Source: Sphingomonas sp. CFBP 13720
GTDB lineage: Bacteria; Pseudomonadota; Alphaproteobacteria; Sphingomonadales; Sphingomonadaceae
Reading direction: 5' to 3'
Length of the DNA: 64,000 nt
NCBI RefSeq assembly: GCF_014842075.1
Contig: NZ_JACYVA010000002.1
Span: 124,001-188,000, forward strand
Shown here: positions 1-8,238 of the stretch, one piece after another
How the letters are laid out: every line of letters begins with the position of its first letter
Position numbering within the stretch: position 1 is the first letter of the stretch
Notes under the pieces: generated by a model
Seen by the model: only the letters and a program-made list of their open reading frames with translations
Database searches by the model: none
What the model was told of the DNA's origin: nothing
Made by a program: the position numbers and the translations under genes

Positions 1-179
1 CGGACCGAACCCGTGCGTCGCAGCTTCAGGCGTTCGACCACACTGACGGTGCGGATCAGCAGCGCATCCAACACAACGTCGGACGGCAGCCGACCCGACG
101 TCATCCGTTCCGCCGGCACCAGCGCGGTCAGCGCCGGGTCCGCCCGCATCAGCGTGCCGATGATTGTGGTTCCACTCAT
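1..179 (-). CDS. Phage tail-completion protein, DUF3168-like (3' end outside window)
   Basis: The start codon at 179 overlaps the stop of the upstream gene as ATGA, and 59 codons are visible before the left edge. The N-terminus (MSGTTIIGTLMRADPALTAL) resembles DUF3168/gp17-type tail-completion proteins, which typically follow the HK97-gp10-like gene in siphophage morphogenesis operons. Position is therefore the stronger argument; the visible sequence is too short for a firm family call. It should join the head-tail connector to the tail tube. Confidence 0.6.
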   Translation of the reverse strand, partial: MSGTTIIGTLMRADPALTALVPAERMTSGRLPSDVVLDALLIRTVSVVERLKLRRTGSV

Positions 180-721
180 TCACCGTCGCCTTCCGTCTGG
201 CTTATGATCCCGCGACGACCGACCCGCGCGTTGATGTACGCCTGCGCTGCGGCGACTGCCTCGGCTTCCTTGGTGTCCAGCGCTGGGCGGAGGAACGGGT
301 GCGCCTGTGCGCCGGGATGAAGCACGGTCTTGCCGACCGGCTTGCCGTTGATGACGAGGACGCCGTCGCGCTTCTTCAGCAAGTTGATCCGGGCAGCGGA
401 CATGCCCTGCCGCTGGGAGTCATCGACGGTGATGTAGTGGGGGTCAGTCCCGTACTCGAGCCAACCACCGAGCGAGAGCGCCCAGCCCTTCGATGGCCCA
501 CCTTTGGCAACGCCGATCCGCGCAACGACGCGACCGTCGTCAGACCGCACTTTCACCTCGACTGCGTCGGCGACTACTTGCGATTGCGAGCGGGCCTTCG
601 CCTCTTCGGCGATGACCTTTCCGGCCGCGCGGGCCGCGCCGGGCAATACCTTTTCCTGAAGCAACTGCGGAACGTCGGCGATGAACCGCTTCAGTTCGGT
701 GCGGCCGCGAACCGTGACCAT
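176..721 (-). CDS. HK97 gp10-like phage tail-completion/head-tail joining protein
   Basis: A 181-residue protein. Its C-terminal motif HPGAQAHPFLRPALD (about residues 135-150) is typical of the HK97-gp10 family, which acts at the head-tail interface during siphophage assembly. The middle contains GWLEYGTDPHYI, the usual 'E-[FY]-GT' signature of the family. The start at 721 overlaps the preceding stop by one base (TAATG), and its own stop overlaps the next start as ATGA, so translation is probably coupled. Family assignment is confident; the precise structural role is inferred from homologues. Confidence 0.85.
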   Translation of the reverse strand: MVTVRGRTELKRFIADVPQLLQEKVLPGAARAAGKVIAEEAKARSQSQVVADAVEVKVRSDDGRVVARIGVAKGGPSKGWALSLGGWLEYGTDPHYITVDDSQRQGMSAARINLLKKRDGVLVINGKPVGKTVLHPGAQAHPFLRPALDTKEAEAVAAAQAYINARVGRRGIISQTEGDGE

Positions 722-1104
722 TATGCCGAACTGCCCGCCGTCGAATAATCCTCGATCACGAACTCCAGGGCGAAACGCCGCCCCAGTTCTGCCGGTTGGG
801 TCACGATCTCTGCGGTGCGGTCAGTCAGCCACACCGGCTCGCCATCGTCGCCCCGTACGTTTTTTCCGATCAGGACGCGCATGCTGGACACGATGCCGTC
901 ACGGAAGCGGACGCGGACACGCGCCGGGCGAGCGGCGACGTTGATCCCCTCCGCCAACCGCTCTCCCCGGCTCGGCAGCATGTCCTGCACTTCGGCCGCC
1001 ATCTCGGCGACAAGCGCCCAGCTGCCCGATCCTGCGCCATCCAGCGAGGTATCGGCGATCGGGCGCTCGATACGGATGCGGCGGTCGAGCCGTAGCGGCT
1101 TCAT
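721..1104 (-). CDS. Phage head-tail adaptor (head closure) protein
   Basis: A 127-residue protein beginning MKPLRLDRRIRIERP. The opening 'L..RI.I..P' and a following stretch on dose and validity of orientation (WALVAEMAAEVQDMLPSRGE) match the phage head-tail joining/head-closure family (SPP1 gp16-like), usually 110-130 residues. The ATG at 1104 was chosen because it overlaps the upstream stop as ATGA; the frame stays open further upstream but that part is a shadow of the connector gene. It lies exactly between connector and gp10-like genes, as in other HK97-type operons. Confidence 0.8.
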   Translation of the reverse strand: MKPLRLDRRIRIERPIADTSLDGAGSGSWALVAEMAAEVQDMLPSRGERLAEGINVAARPARVRVRFRDGIVSSMRVLIGKNVRGDDGEPVWLTDRTAEIVTQPAELGRRFALEFVIEDYSTAGSSA

Positions 1105-1610
1105 ACGGTGAGCAGCCGATACGACCAGCAGACCGCCTCGACCGGCTTCAGCGATGCACTGGCATCGTTGCTGCGTAGCTGTTCGAACATGCCCGCATAC
1201 AGCAACACGCCGTGGAGCAGACCGGCGGGGACTTCGTCCGGCGTGGTATAACCGGCCGTGTAGACGATCGTCGCCGGGTTGTTGCTGTCGAACGACGGCC
1301 AGCCCGCACCGGCGCGGACCGTTGCCGGCCGGCATACCGAATAGAGGCGAAGTGGTATGATCTGTTCGACGTCGCCATCCGAACAGGACAGCGTCGGCTC
1401 TCCCGTCACCGGCCAGTTATCCAGCGCCGCATGGCCCGCCGACCGGCGCAGGGGCTGGTGGAACGTGCGTGGACGCAGGATATGACCCGTGTACCGCTCG
1501 ACCCAGTCGACGCCAGCTTCCAGCGCCAGCGTGAGGGTGTCGTCGTGATCGATCTGATCCTTCTCGTAGCCGAGGAAGGATTTGACGAGGTCGAGCGTCA
1601 GCGCGGTCAT
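1101..1610 (-). CDS. Phage head-tail connector protein (gp6-like)
   Basis: A 169-residue protein beginning MTALTLDLVKSFLGYEKDQI. The early 'LD.VK.FL..E...DD..L..AL..A..WVE.YTG' pattern and the central 'IVYTAGY' with proline are characteristic of gp6-like head-tail connectors (phage_connect family), which form the ring below the portal. The start overlaps the preceding gene's stop by one base (TGATG), and the stop overlaps the adaptor start as ATGA. In most HK97-like phages the connector directly follows the capsid; here four genes intervene. Confidence 0.85.
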   Translation of the reverse strand: MTALTLDLVKSFLGYEKDQIDHDDTLTLALEAGVDWVERYTGHILRPRTFHQPLRRSAGHAALDNWPVTGEPTLSCSDGDVEQIIPLRLYSVCRPATVRAGAGWPSFDSNNPATIVYTAGYTTPDEVPAGLLHGVLLYAGMFEQLRSNDASASLKPVEAVCWSYRLLTV

Positions 1611-2641
1611 CAGCGGATGCCTAAGCTGAACCGCAGCCGCGCCGTCTCGCCGGGCTGGATCAGCATCTGCGGGAACACCAGCTGCACGACGTCGTCGGCG
1701 TTGCGCGACGCGCCGACCTCCATGCGAGTGCCGAGCACCTGCGGCGTGTTGTAGCCGGTATAGGCCGCATATGCGCCAGCGACCGACGTCGACATGTAGA
1801 ACACGCCCGCACCGTTCTGCATGACACTCTCGACCGTGCCGGCGGACGGGACGCGGTTGAGCGTCTTGTGCAGGTCGCTTTGATCCGGGTCGACGGACCA
1901 GTTGTAGCCGGCCACCACTGCCGCGCGGGTCCGATTCGTGAAGCCGACGTCGAGCGTCAGTTCCTTGCCGGCGAGCGACACGACCTGATCTACGTCAACC
2001 CCGTTCGTGCTTCCCCGCCAGTTGAACGGGCTGACGAACTTGCCCGCAATCTGGCTCCAACCGGCCAGTGCGTTGTTCGACGCGCGCACGCCGTTCACGA
2101 CGACGGTGAAGCCGCCGATCGCGCGACCCTGAAGCGTCACGTCGTCCTTATCGGCAAGAATGCCCAGTCGGCGCAGGCCGGTCGCTACGTCGGTGCGGAA
2201 CGGAGCTGGCACGTTGTAGAGCGTGCCGATGTTGCCGCGCGCACTGAACCCGAAGCCAATCACGCGGTTCTGGATCGCGGCCTCACCATTGGCGAAAAGC
2301 GCCGCATCGACGTCCGATGCGACCGGCGGGACAACGACGACCGGCGGCTCGACCACGACGGGCGGTTCGATCACAGGCGGGGGCGACACGGCCAGCGTCG
2401 GGCAGGCCAGATCGGCTCGCACGTAGAGGAACCGGGGTCGATAGTCCGCGCACAGCTTGGCGTCACGGTTCGCCGCGATCCCACCGCGCTTGACGGTGAA
2501 GCGGATCACGCCATCGCCCGGCGTCTTGTCGACCAGTTGTTTGGGCGACTGGTAGCTGGCGGCGGGCGGCGCGGTGAACGTCTGTGCTGCGACCGTGGCG
2601 GGTGCCAACAGTGCGAGCGCAAGCAGTAGCAGTTTACGCAT
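1610..2641 (-). CDS. Phage-encoded protein with signal peptide and proline-rich linker, function unknown
   Basis: A 343-residue protein with a clear Sec-type signal peptide (MRKLLLLALALLAPATVAA, cleavage likely after AQ). About 80 residues follow, then a Pro/Val-rich linker of repeated 'EPPVVV' type near residues 88-110, then a C-terminal domain of roughly 230 residues with alternating beta-like segments. A good Shine-Dalgarno (AGGAGA) precedes the ATG. It sits in the head operon between the SGNH protein and the connector. No family recognised. A secreted or periplasmic product is odd in a late structural operon; it could be a moron acting on the host envelope or a fibre-associated protein. 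Confidence 0.75.
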   Translation of the reverse strand: MRKLLLLALALLAPATVAAQTFTAPPAASYQSPKQLVDKTPGDGVIRFTVKRGGIAANRDAKLCADYRPRFLYVRADLACPTLAVSPPPVIEPPVVVEPPVVVVPPVASDVDAALFANGEAAIQNRVIGFGFSARGNIGTLYNVPAPFRTDVATGLRRLGILADKDDVTLQGRAIGGFTVVVNGVRASNNALAGWSQIAGKFVSPFNWRGSTNGVDVDQVVSLAGKELTLDVGFTNRTRAAVVAGYNWSVDPDQSDLHKTLNRVPSAGTVESVMQNGAGVFYMSTSVAGAYAAYTGYNTPQVLGTRMEVGASRNADDVVQLVFPQMLIQPGETARLRFSLGIR

Positions 2642-2652
2642 GATCGTCTCTC

Positions 2653-5600
2653 CTATGCTGCGGTGACTTCGAGGCGGGAAAGGCTGACGCCGCCAACCGC
2701 CGTCGCACCGTTGCCGCTAAGGCGATGGCCGATCGTGCCCGCCTCAAGGATCGGATCGGGGTCGGTGAAATCGATCCGCGAGACGCCATCGACGAGGACG
2801 ACGATCCGGCTGCCGCGTGCTTGTGCCTCGGCGACCCCCGTGCCTGTCGGGATCGCTGCTGCATAGGCGCCGACGATCGCCCCGGCGACGCCGCCACCGG
2901 GGAAGCGATACAACCGCCACTCTGCTGCGCTGTTGCTGTACATGACGCCGTAACCGCGATCCGCACCAGCCATCCGACGGAACAGGAACATTGCGTTTGT
3001 CGTGAGCGAAGAACGGCGGTTAAAATCGGCCTTCACGTTGTAGTCAGGCGACGAGGCGACGAAATCTACGACCTCGAACTCAACCGGGACGGTCGACGTG
3101 ATCGTAAATCCGCCCGCCCGGTCGATCTGCATCGCCGCGCCCGACACGCCGATCGCGGCGTTCCGGCCCCACGTATGCCCGCTGTCGGACTTGCGCGATC
3201 CGCCGATGCCGGGATCGGCCGTCGCCGCCGGGTCGGCGGTGAAGGTGTCGAGGAATAGGACGGTTCCACTCGGCGTACCGCCCGCCGCAGCGACAACCGG
3301 GCCGACGCTGGTCGACAGGCGGGTGCGCGCGCCGGCAGCGTTGGTGGCGGTCACCTCGCAGTCGATGACCTTGTCCTGCTCGCTGGTCGTGGGCGTGTAG
3401 GTCTTGCTCGTCGCACCGACAATAACGACCGTTTCCGCGCGCCACTGGTACGCGTAGCCGGTCGGGCTGTTGGTCCACGTGCCGTCCGAGACGGTGAGCA
3501 CCTTGCCGACTTCCGCCGTGCCGGTGATCGTCGGACGAACCGTGTTCTCCGGTGCGCCTGCTGCCGTGACCGGGCCGAGGGGGTTGGACGCGGCCGATAC
3601 AACGGTCCCGCTGCTGAACGTGGCCTTCTCCTGATAGTCGATGCCAAGCGCGCCAGCGTCCGCCGACGTGACAACATAAGTCGTGCCGGTCGCGCCTGCG
3701 ATCGGGTTGCTGTCACGCCGCCATTGGCCCTCGACCGACGTCGGCGTGGCGCTGTAGGTGCCAGCGGTCGTACGGGTCAGGGTCTGGCCGACTTCCGGCG
3801 TACCGGCGATTGCCGGCGGTGCGCTGTTCGTTGGGCCTGCGGGCGCGGTCGCAACGCCGTTGACCGGCAGTGCCAGCCACGCCGCGCGCAGCGGCACCGC
3901 CATGCGGATGTGGCCGCTCGAAAGCGGGTGGCAGCCGTCCGAGGTGAACGGGCCTGCCCACTTGAACGGGTCTGCTGCGGCCTTCACCGGCGCGTAGATG
4001 TCCGCGAACACGTCGGTGCCGCCAGCGACCCCAACCTGCGTCGCGATCCACTGCTCGAACAGATCCTTTTGCCCGCCGGGTGCCCAGCGGCTCGTGACGT
4101 ACGTCTGGCCTTCGGGCGTGCTGTAATCCGCGCCCTGACCGACGACACGCGGCGGCAGCGTGGTGGTGAGGATCTTCTCGATCCCGTTGTCGCGCATCAG
4201 CTTCCAGAACGCGAGGCGGGTCGTCTTCATCTGGTCGAGCGTGCGGCTCGTGCTGTTCGTCCCGCCGATATCGTTCGTGCCGAACTCGTCCAGCGCGATG
4301 TTCACGAAGGGGAGGATCGACTTGCCGCGATTGATGCGGCTCATCCACTGGTCCTGCTTTTCGCCCGGCTGCGACATGTGCAGCAGGGGCAGCACGTTCT
4401 TGCCGTCGCTGTCGGCGGTGGCGCGGTCCCATGCGCCGAACCCGACCTTGTTCGCGAGGCCCTGCGAACCCCATGCGCTGTCCGCCGCGCCGTACATGAT
4501 GCTGTCACCGGCAGCGAGCGCGGCTTTCGCGCCTGCGGCTACCGGATCGCCGATGATGAACAGCGACATGCCGGAACCGCCGGTCGGGATGGTCGCGCTG
4601 GGCGGCGAACCGGTGAAGCTGCCGACGCCGTAGACATCGCTGGTCAGCGCCTCGTCGGCGGGATCGTAGAACTGGTTGGTCTGGCCCTGCGACCGCGACA
4701 GGGTGCCACGCTGCACGATTACGCCTGTCGGCAGGATCGCCTTGATGCGGACGTAGATTTCAGCGTCGCGCGGGAAGTTTGCACCGAGCGGCGTCCCGCC
4801 GACCAGCTTGGACGTGTCGATCCAGTCCGAGAACAGCAGGTCGACCGCCGGGTCAACGACGCCCGAAGGGGAACCACCGAACGTGACCGGGATATACCCG
4901 CCGTTGATCTCGACAGCGGCCTTTTCGATCGTGAACGCGACGGGCGTGACGGACTCGCCGCCGGGCTTGCCCCATGACGGGATCGCGAGCCGGAACCGGC
5001 TTGCGACGAAGCCAGTTAGGTGCAGCGAACGCTGGCGATACCGACGATCGACCGTTATCGTGGACGTCTCGAACCCGACGCGCTGAAGGTTCGTCCAGAT
5101 CAACGGCTTGAGGGTCGGTTCGGGCGTCGGCCCGGTCGTGGCGCTGACCGTCACTGCCGGCGAAGTGGCGACGACGTTACCGGTGCCGGTGTTCTCCAGC
5201 ACGAGCGAGCCTTGCACGACAGGCACGACGGTCGTCCCGGTCCCGATCGACGTGCCGTTCAGCAGCCAGCGGCGGCCCAGCACCTGACCGCCGTTGCTCA
5301 TCGCGCCATCGATCGCGCTGAAGGTCGCGCCAACGTTGCCCGACGTCGGGCTGATCGACGGATTCGACGTGAACGCTGCGACTGATGCCGACACCAACGT
5401 CACGACGTTGTTGCGCGGGCTGAACGTCGCTCCGGCCAGCGTCTCGGTCAGCCCCTGCACGGCACCGACCGCGCCCGTCCCGTTGTAGCTGTAGGTCCGC
5501 GCTGCGCTGTTGACCGTGAGGCCGGGCACGGCGCTGGCGATCGTAGAGCCGGTCGTTGCATTCAGGATCGTACCGCTCGACGGCACGCCTGCGACGAGCG

Positions 5601-5688
5601 CGCCCGACAGGACGAGGTCGTTGAGCGACGGGACATATGTGAAAGGCGCGGACGACCCACGGCCCCCACGGGTCCGAATAAATACCAT
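2653..5688 (-). CDS. Large phage surface protein: SGNH/GDSL hydrolase domain plus Ig-like repeats
   Basis: About 1011 residues. The SGNH-hydrolase blocks are visible: GDS near residue 393 (nucleophile Ser), GTND near 471, and D-x-x-H (DGCHPLSSGH) near 585, in the right order for an esterase/lipase-fold deacetylase. Upstream are beta-rich segments; downstream two Ig-like repeats (about 620-780, each with 'G.....G.TL/V' and '.YQW/GQWR') and a C-terminal domain resembling LamG/concanavalin lectins. The ATG at 5688 follows GAGG and lies 31 bp after the upstream stop; a longer start at 5778 would overlap the upstream gene. Likely a capsid or tail appendage that deacetylates host polysaccharide (inference). 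Confidence 0.85.
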   Translation of the reverse strand: MVFIRTRGGRGSSAPFTYVPSLNDLVLSGALVAGVPSSGTILNATTGSTIASAVPGLTVNSAARTYSYNGTGAVGAVQGLTETLAGATFSPRNNVVTLVSASVAAFTSNPSISPTSGNVGATFSAIDGAMSNGGQVLGRRWLLNGTSIGTGTTVVPVVQGSLVLENTGTGNVVATSPAVTVSATTGPTPEPTLKPLIWTNLQRVGFETSTITVDRRYRQRSLHLTGFVASRFRLAIPSWGKPGGESVTPVAFTIEKAAVEINGGYIPVTFGGSPSGVVDPAVDLLFSDWIDTSKLVGGTPLGANFPRDAEIYVRIKAILPTGVIVQRGTLSRSQGQTNQFYDPADEALTSDVYGVGSFTGSPPSATIPTGGSGMSLFIIGDPVAAGAKAALAAGDSIMYGAADSAWGSQGLANKVGFGAWDRATADSDGKNVLPLLHMSQPGEKQDQWMSRINRGKSILPFVNIALDEFGTNDIGGTNSTSRTLDQMKTTRLAFWKLMRDNGIEKILTTTLPPRVVGQGADYSTPEGQTYVTSRWAPGGQKDLFEQWIATQVGVAGGTDVFADIYAPVKAAADPFKWAGPFTSDGCHPLSSGHIRMAVPLRAAWLALPVNGVATAPAGPTNSAPPAIAGTPEVGQTLTRTTAGTYSATPTSVEGQWRRDSNPIAGATGTTYVVTSADAGALGIDYQEKATFSSGTVVSAASNPLGPVTAAGAPENTVRPTITGTAEVGKVLTVSDGTWTNSPTGYAYQWRAETVVIVGATSKTYTPTTSEQDKVIDCEVTATNAAGARTRLSTSVGPVVAAAGGTPSGTVLFLDTFTADPAATADPGIGGSRKSDSGHTWGRNAAIGVSGAAMQIDRAGGFTITSTVPVEFEVVDFVASSPDYNVKADFNRRSSLTTNAMFLFRRMAGADRGYGVMYSNSAAEWRLYRFPGGGVAGAIVGAYAAAIPTGTGVAEAQARGSRIVVLVDGVSRIDFTDPDPILEAGTIGHRLSGNGATAVGGVSLSRLEVTAA

Positions 5689-5719
5689 AGCTGCTACCTC
5701 GTTTTTCGGTGATCGGCGC

Positions 5720-6547
5720 TCACGCGCCGCGGATCGCCTCGGCGAACGGAAGAATATCGAGCGTGAAAACCTCGCCATCGTCGCGGGCGAACTTCACTTC
5801 CATGCCGTCAGCATCCAGCGCGCTGGCGATCAGCGACGCGCCATCTTTGCCCGCCGGGCCTTGCTTGCCGACGTCGCCCTGCTTGCCGGTCTTGCCGCGC
5901 TGTGCGGACAGCATCCAACCGTCTCCCGGCAGCGCGCCGGGGTTGTCGACCTTGGCGCGCCATTCCGAACCGTTTAAACTGACCACGTCGAGCGCGCGGT
6001 ACGACGCACTCGGATCATGCAGGCCACGCGCTTCCCCGGGATAAGCATCTTTCCCGGCGACGCCGTTTGCCCCGTCGATGCCGTCACGCCCGTCCGCGCC
6101 GTCGACACCATCCTTTCCGTCGAGGCCGTCACGGCCGGGCGCTCCGTCCGCGCCGTTCGTACCGTCGATGCCATCGCGGCCCGGTTCGCCGTCTTTCCCG
6201 TTGATTCCATCGACGCCGTCACGGCCCGGATTGCCGTCGGCACCATCGCGGCCGTTCACACCGTCCGTGCCATCCCGACCCGGCGCACCATCGACACCGT
6301 CACGGCCGTCAACACCATCACGAAGCGAGGGGATCCGCTGTTCGACTTCACGCTTTAGGACATCCAGCGCGGAACGCTGCTCGACCATCCAAGCGCGATA
6401 TTCAGCCATAAGCGCCCGGTGTTCCGCAGCGCGAAGGGTCTCCGCCTGCTCCGCCTCTCGCAGTAGCCGACGTTCCAACCCGGCGAAGTGATCGCGCAGC
6501 ACGGGGGTAACGCCACCCATGATGGCAGCAACATCGCGATCAATCAT
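5720..6547 (-). CDS. Collagen-like phage fibre protein with coiled coil and carbohydrate-binding-like segment
   Basis: A 275-residue protein. Residues 20-75 form a charged helix likely to trimerise. Residues 78-167 are 30 uninterrupted Gly-X-Y triplets rich in GRD/GKD/GVD. A segment near 180-215 (SYRALDVVSLNGSEWRA) resembles the type-3 chitin-binding/CBM5-12 pattern found in phage fibres, and a second short collagen stretch (six triplets) follows. Start overlaps the portal stop as ATGA. Collagen-like repeats are common in phage fibres; being directly fused to the portal operon is unusual. Probably forms a trimeric stalk on the virion. Confidence 0.88.
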   Translation of the reverse strand: MIDRDVAAIMGGVTPVLRDHFAGLERRLLREAEQAETLRAAEHRALMAEYRAWMVEQRSALDVLKREVEQRIPSLRDGVDGRDGVDGAPGRDGTDGVNGRDGADGNPGRDGVDGINGKDGEPGRDGIDGTNGADGAPGRDGLDGKDGVDGADGRDGIDGANGVAGKDAYPGEARGLHDPSASYRALDVVSLNGSEWRAKVDNPGALPGDGWMLSAQRGKTGKQGDVGKQGPAGKDGASLIASALDADGMEVKFARDDGEVFTLDILPFAEAIRGA

Positions 6548-7911
6548 GCCGCCTCCGGTGTCCAGCTACGGCGCAGGTCGGCCTCAACCGATGCAGCCAC
6601 TTCGTTCGGGTCGAGTTCGTCATCTTCAGCCGCCGGGGGCGGCGCTGGCGGCGCGGGTGGGTTCTTCGCCAGATCGGTCGCGACGCTCAGCGGCAAATCC
6701 TGCTGCTGCACCCATGGCTCATCGCCGCCGGTGACGGGTGCCATCTCGAAGTCCTGCCGCGCCGCGTTGCGGTCGAAAATGCCGGATTTGACGCCAGCGG
6801 ACCAGCCTTCGACCCGTTCCTTGAACGCCGATCGCAACAGCGCCGACGTGTCGAACTCCAGATACTCGTCGGGCTGGCCGCCCAGCTTGAACAGCAACCC
6901 CATCGCTTCTTCGATGTGGTTCAGGACGAAACCTAGACCGCCAGCGCGCCACGACTGCATCAGCGCTTCGGTCGACGCGAAGGTGGTCGAACTCGCGCCC
7001 AGCACCTGCAACGGCACTCGGTAGACCTGCGAGATTGCTTCGCCGGACAACCGCAGGATGCTGGCAAGTTCGGCATCCTTGTTGCTCGAACCAAGCGGAA
7101 AAGGCTTCAGTCCGCTCGACAGGATCGGCGTACCGCCGCTGTTCAGGCCCTTCGACTGCTCGTCCCAGCTTGCACGAAGCGTTCGGACTTGTTCGCCGTC
7201 CAAGCGCGCGTCGGTTCCTAGCACGAACGACGGACGCGACTGATTGAGGAAGAAGTTGACCTGATGCGACAGCGCGGCGTTGCCAGCGGCCAGTTCCAGC
7301 GCGGCGGCGACCATCGGCGTTTCGCCGACCAGCGGGTGCCGAGGGGTATGGAGCCTGACGTGCAGCACGTCGCGCGCCGGGACGACGATGCGCGGGCCGT
7401 AGCGGGCGGCGACGATCGGGTTGCCGGCGAGTTGATAGAAGATCGAGCCGTCCACAGCGAGGATCGGTTGGCTCGCGTTCGAGTTCATCAGGTGCAGTTC
7501 GATTGGCTCGAACCGCGCATTCCGAATAACCAGCGCGTATGCATTGCCTTCGTCCAGCAGGTAACGGACGAGGTTGAGCAGGAAGTCGCTGATCGTCTGG
7601 TAATCATTCGGACGTTTGATAATCCGGGCGAGCGGCGAGTTTCCGACACGCGCACGGCCCTCTTTCGACGTCCAGCGCCACTGATTGCCGGGGCACATCG
7701 CGACCGTCTGCGCATACGCCGAGACGCAGGCTTCGACCATCGACGAACGCGCACTGGTAGGCGGCGACATGCCGGTCTGCCACCAGTTGATAGGCGCGTT
7801 CATCGGCAACCAGTCGCCGGTCAGGGCAACTGGCTGGGGTTCCGTCCCGGCCTTCTCGGTCGTGTCGGGCAGGCCGACGAACGACCGGACCCGGGAAAGA
7901 AACCCCGCCAT
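6544..7911 (-). CDS. HK97-family phage portal protein
   Basis: A 455-residue protein of usual portal length. The region around residues 80-130 (PLARIIKRPND, then LLDEGNAYALVIR) and the later 'LHVRLHTPRHPLVGETP' segment are characteristic of HK97-type portals, which form the dodecameric DNA channel at the capsid vertex and dock the terminase. It lies seven bases downstream of a small unknown gene, and its stop overlaps the collagen-like gene as ATGA. The C-terminal tail is Pro/Ala rich (PPAPPAPPP). Confident by family and context. Confidence 0.95.
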   Translation of the reverse strand: MAGFLSRVRSFVGLPDTTEKAGTEPQPVALTGDWLPMNAPINWWQTGMSPPTSARSSMVEACVSAYAQTVAMCPGNQWRWTSKEGRARVGNSPLARIIKRPNDYQTISDFLLNLVRYLLDEGNAYALVIRNARFEPIELHLMNSNASQPILAVDGSIFYQLAGNPIVAARYGPRIVVPARDVLHVRLHTPRHPLVGETPMVAAALELAAGNAALSHQVNFFLNQSRPSFVLGTDARLDGEQVRTLRASWDEQSKGLNSGGTPILSSGLKPFPLGSSNKDAELASILRLSGEAISQVYRVPLQVLGASSTTFASTEALMQSWRAGGLGFVLNHIEEAMGLLFKLGGQPDEYLEFDTSALLRSAFKERVEGWSAGVKSGIFDRNAARQDFEMAPVTGGDEPWVQQQDLPLSVATDLAKNPPAPPAPPPAAEDDELDPNEVAASVEADLRRSWTPEAA

Positions 7912-7917
7912 GCTGGC

Positions 7918-8184
7918 TTATTCGGCCGACTTGGCAGCACGACCCGCGCGCGATGCGCGGGTGCGATACTCGGCGGTAGCGCCGGCCTCAACTGCCCGCT
8001 CCTCGGGTGCGCCGTGGTCTTCCTTACCGTCGAGCGATTCGAGCGTCGGCGTCGCCAGCTTGGCGCTATCGATCTCGTCCTGCGTGGGCGTGGGCTGGAC
8101 GTTCTCGGTCCGCTCCATCGCGGCCTTGTTCTGCGCTTCCAGATCCTTGCGGTTCTGAGCGACGATTTCTTCGGTGGTCGGCAT
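7918..8184 (-). CDS. Small phage protein, function unknown
   Basis: An 88-residue, charged, probably helical protein (many Glu, Lys, Ala, Arg) with no recognised domain. It lies between the protease-capsid gene and the portal, where other phages sometimes encode decoration or scaffolding-like proteins. The composition (EEIVAQNRKDLEAQNKAAMERT) suggests an extended helix. No function is assigned. Confidence 0.65.
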   Translation of the reverse strand: MPTTEEIVAQNRKDLEAQNKAAMERTENVQPTPTQDEIDSAKLATPTLESLDGKEDHGAPEERAVEAGATAEYRTRASRAGRAAKSAE

Positions 8185-8238
8185 GTGCGCGATCCTTTCG
8201 CGAGGGTGCCGGCCGGGTCAGTGCCCGGCCAGCCGGGG

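Noticed and set aside
2653..5778. Longer start for the SGNH protein at 5778
   Set aside because: It would overlap the collagen-like gene by 59 bases and adds an Arg/Ser-rich segment; the ATG at 5688 has a Shine-Dalgarno.
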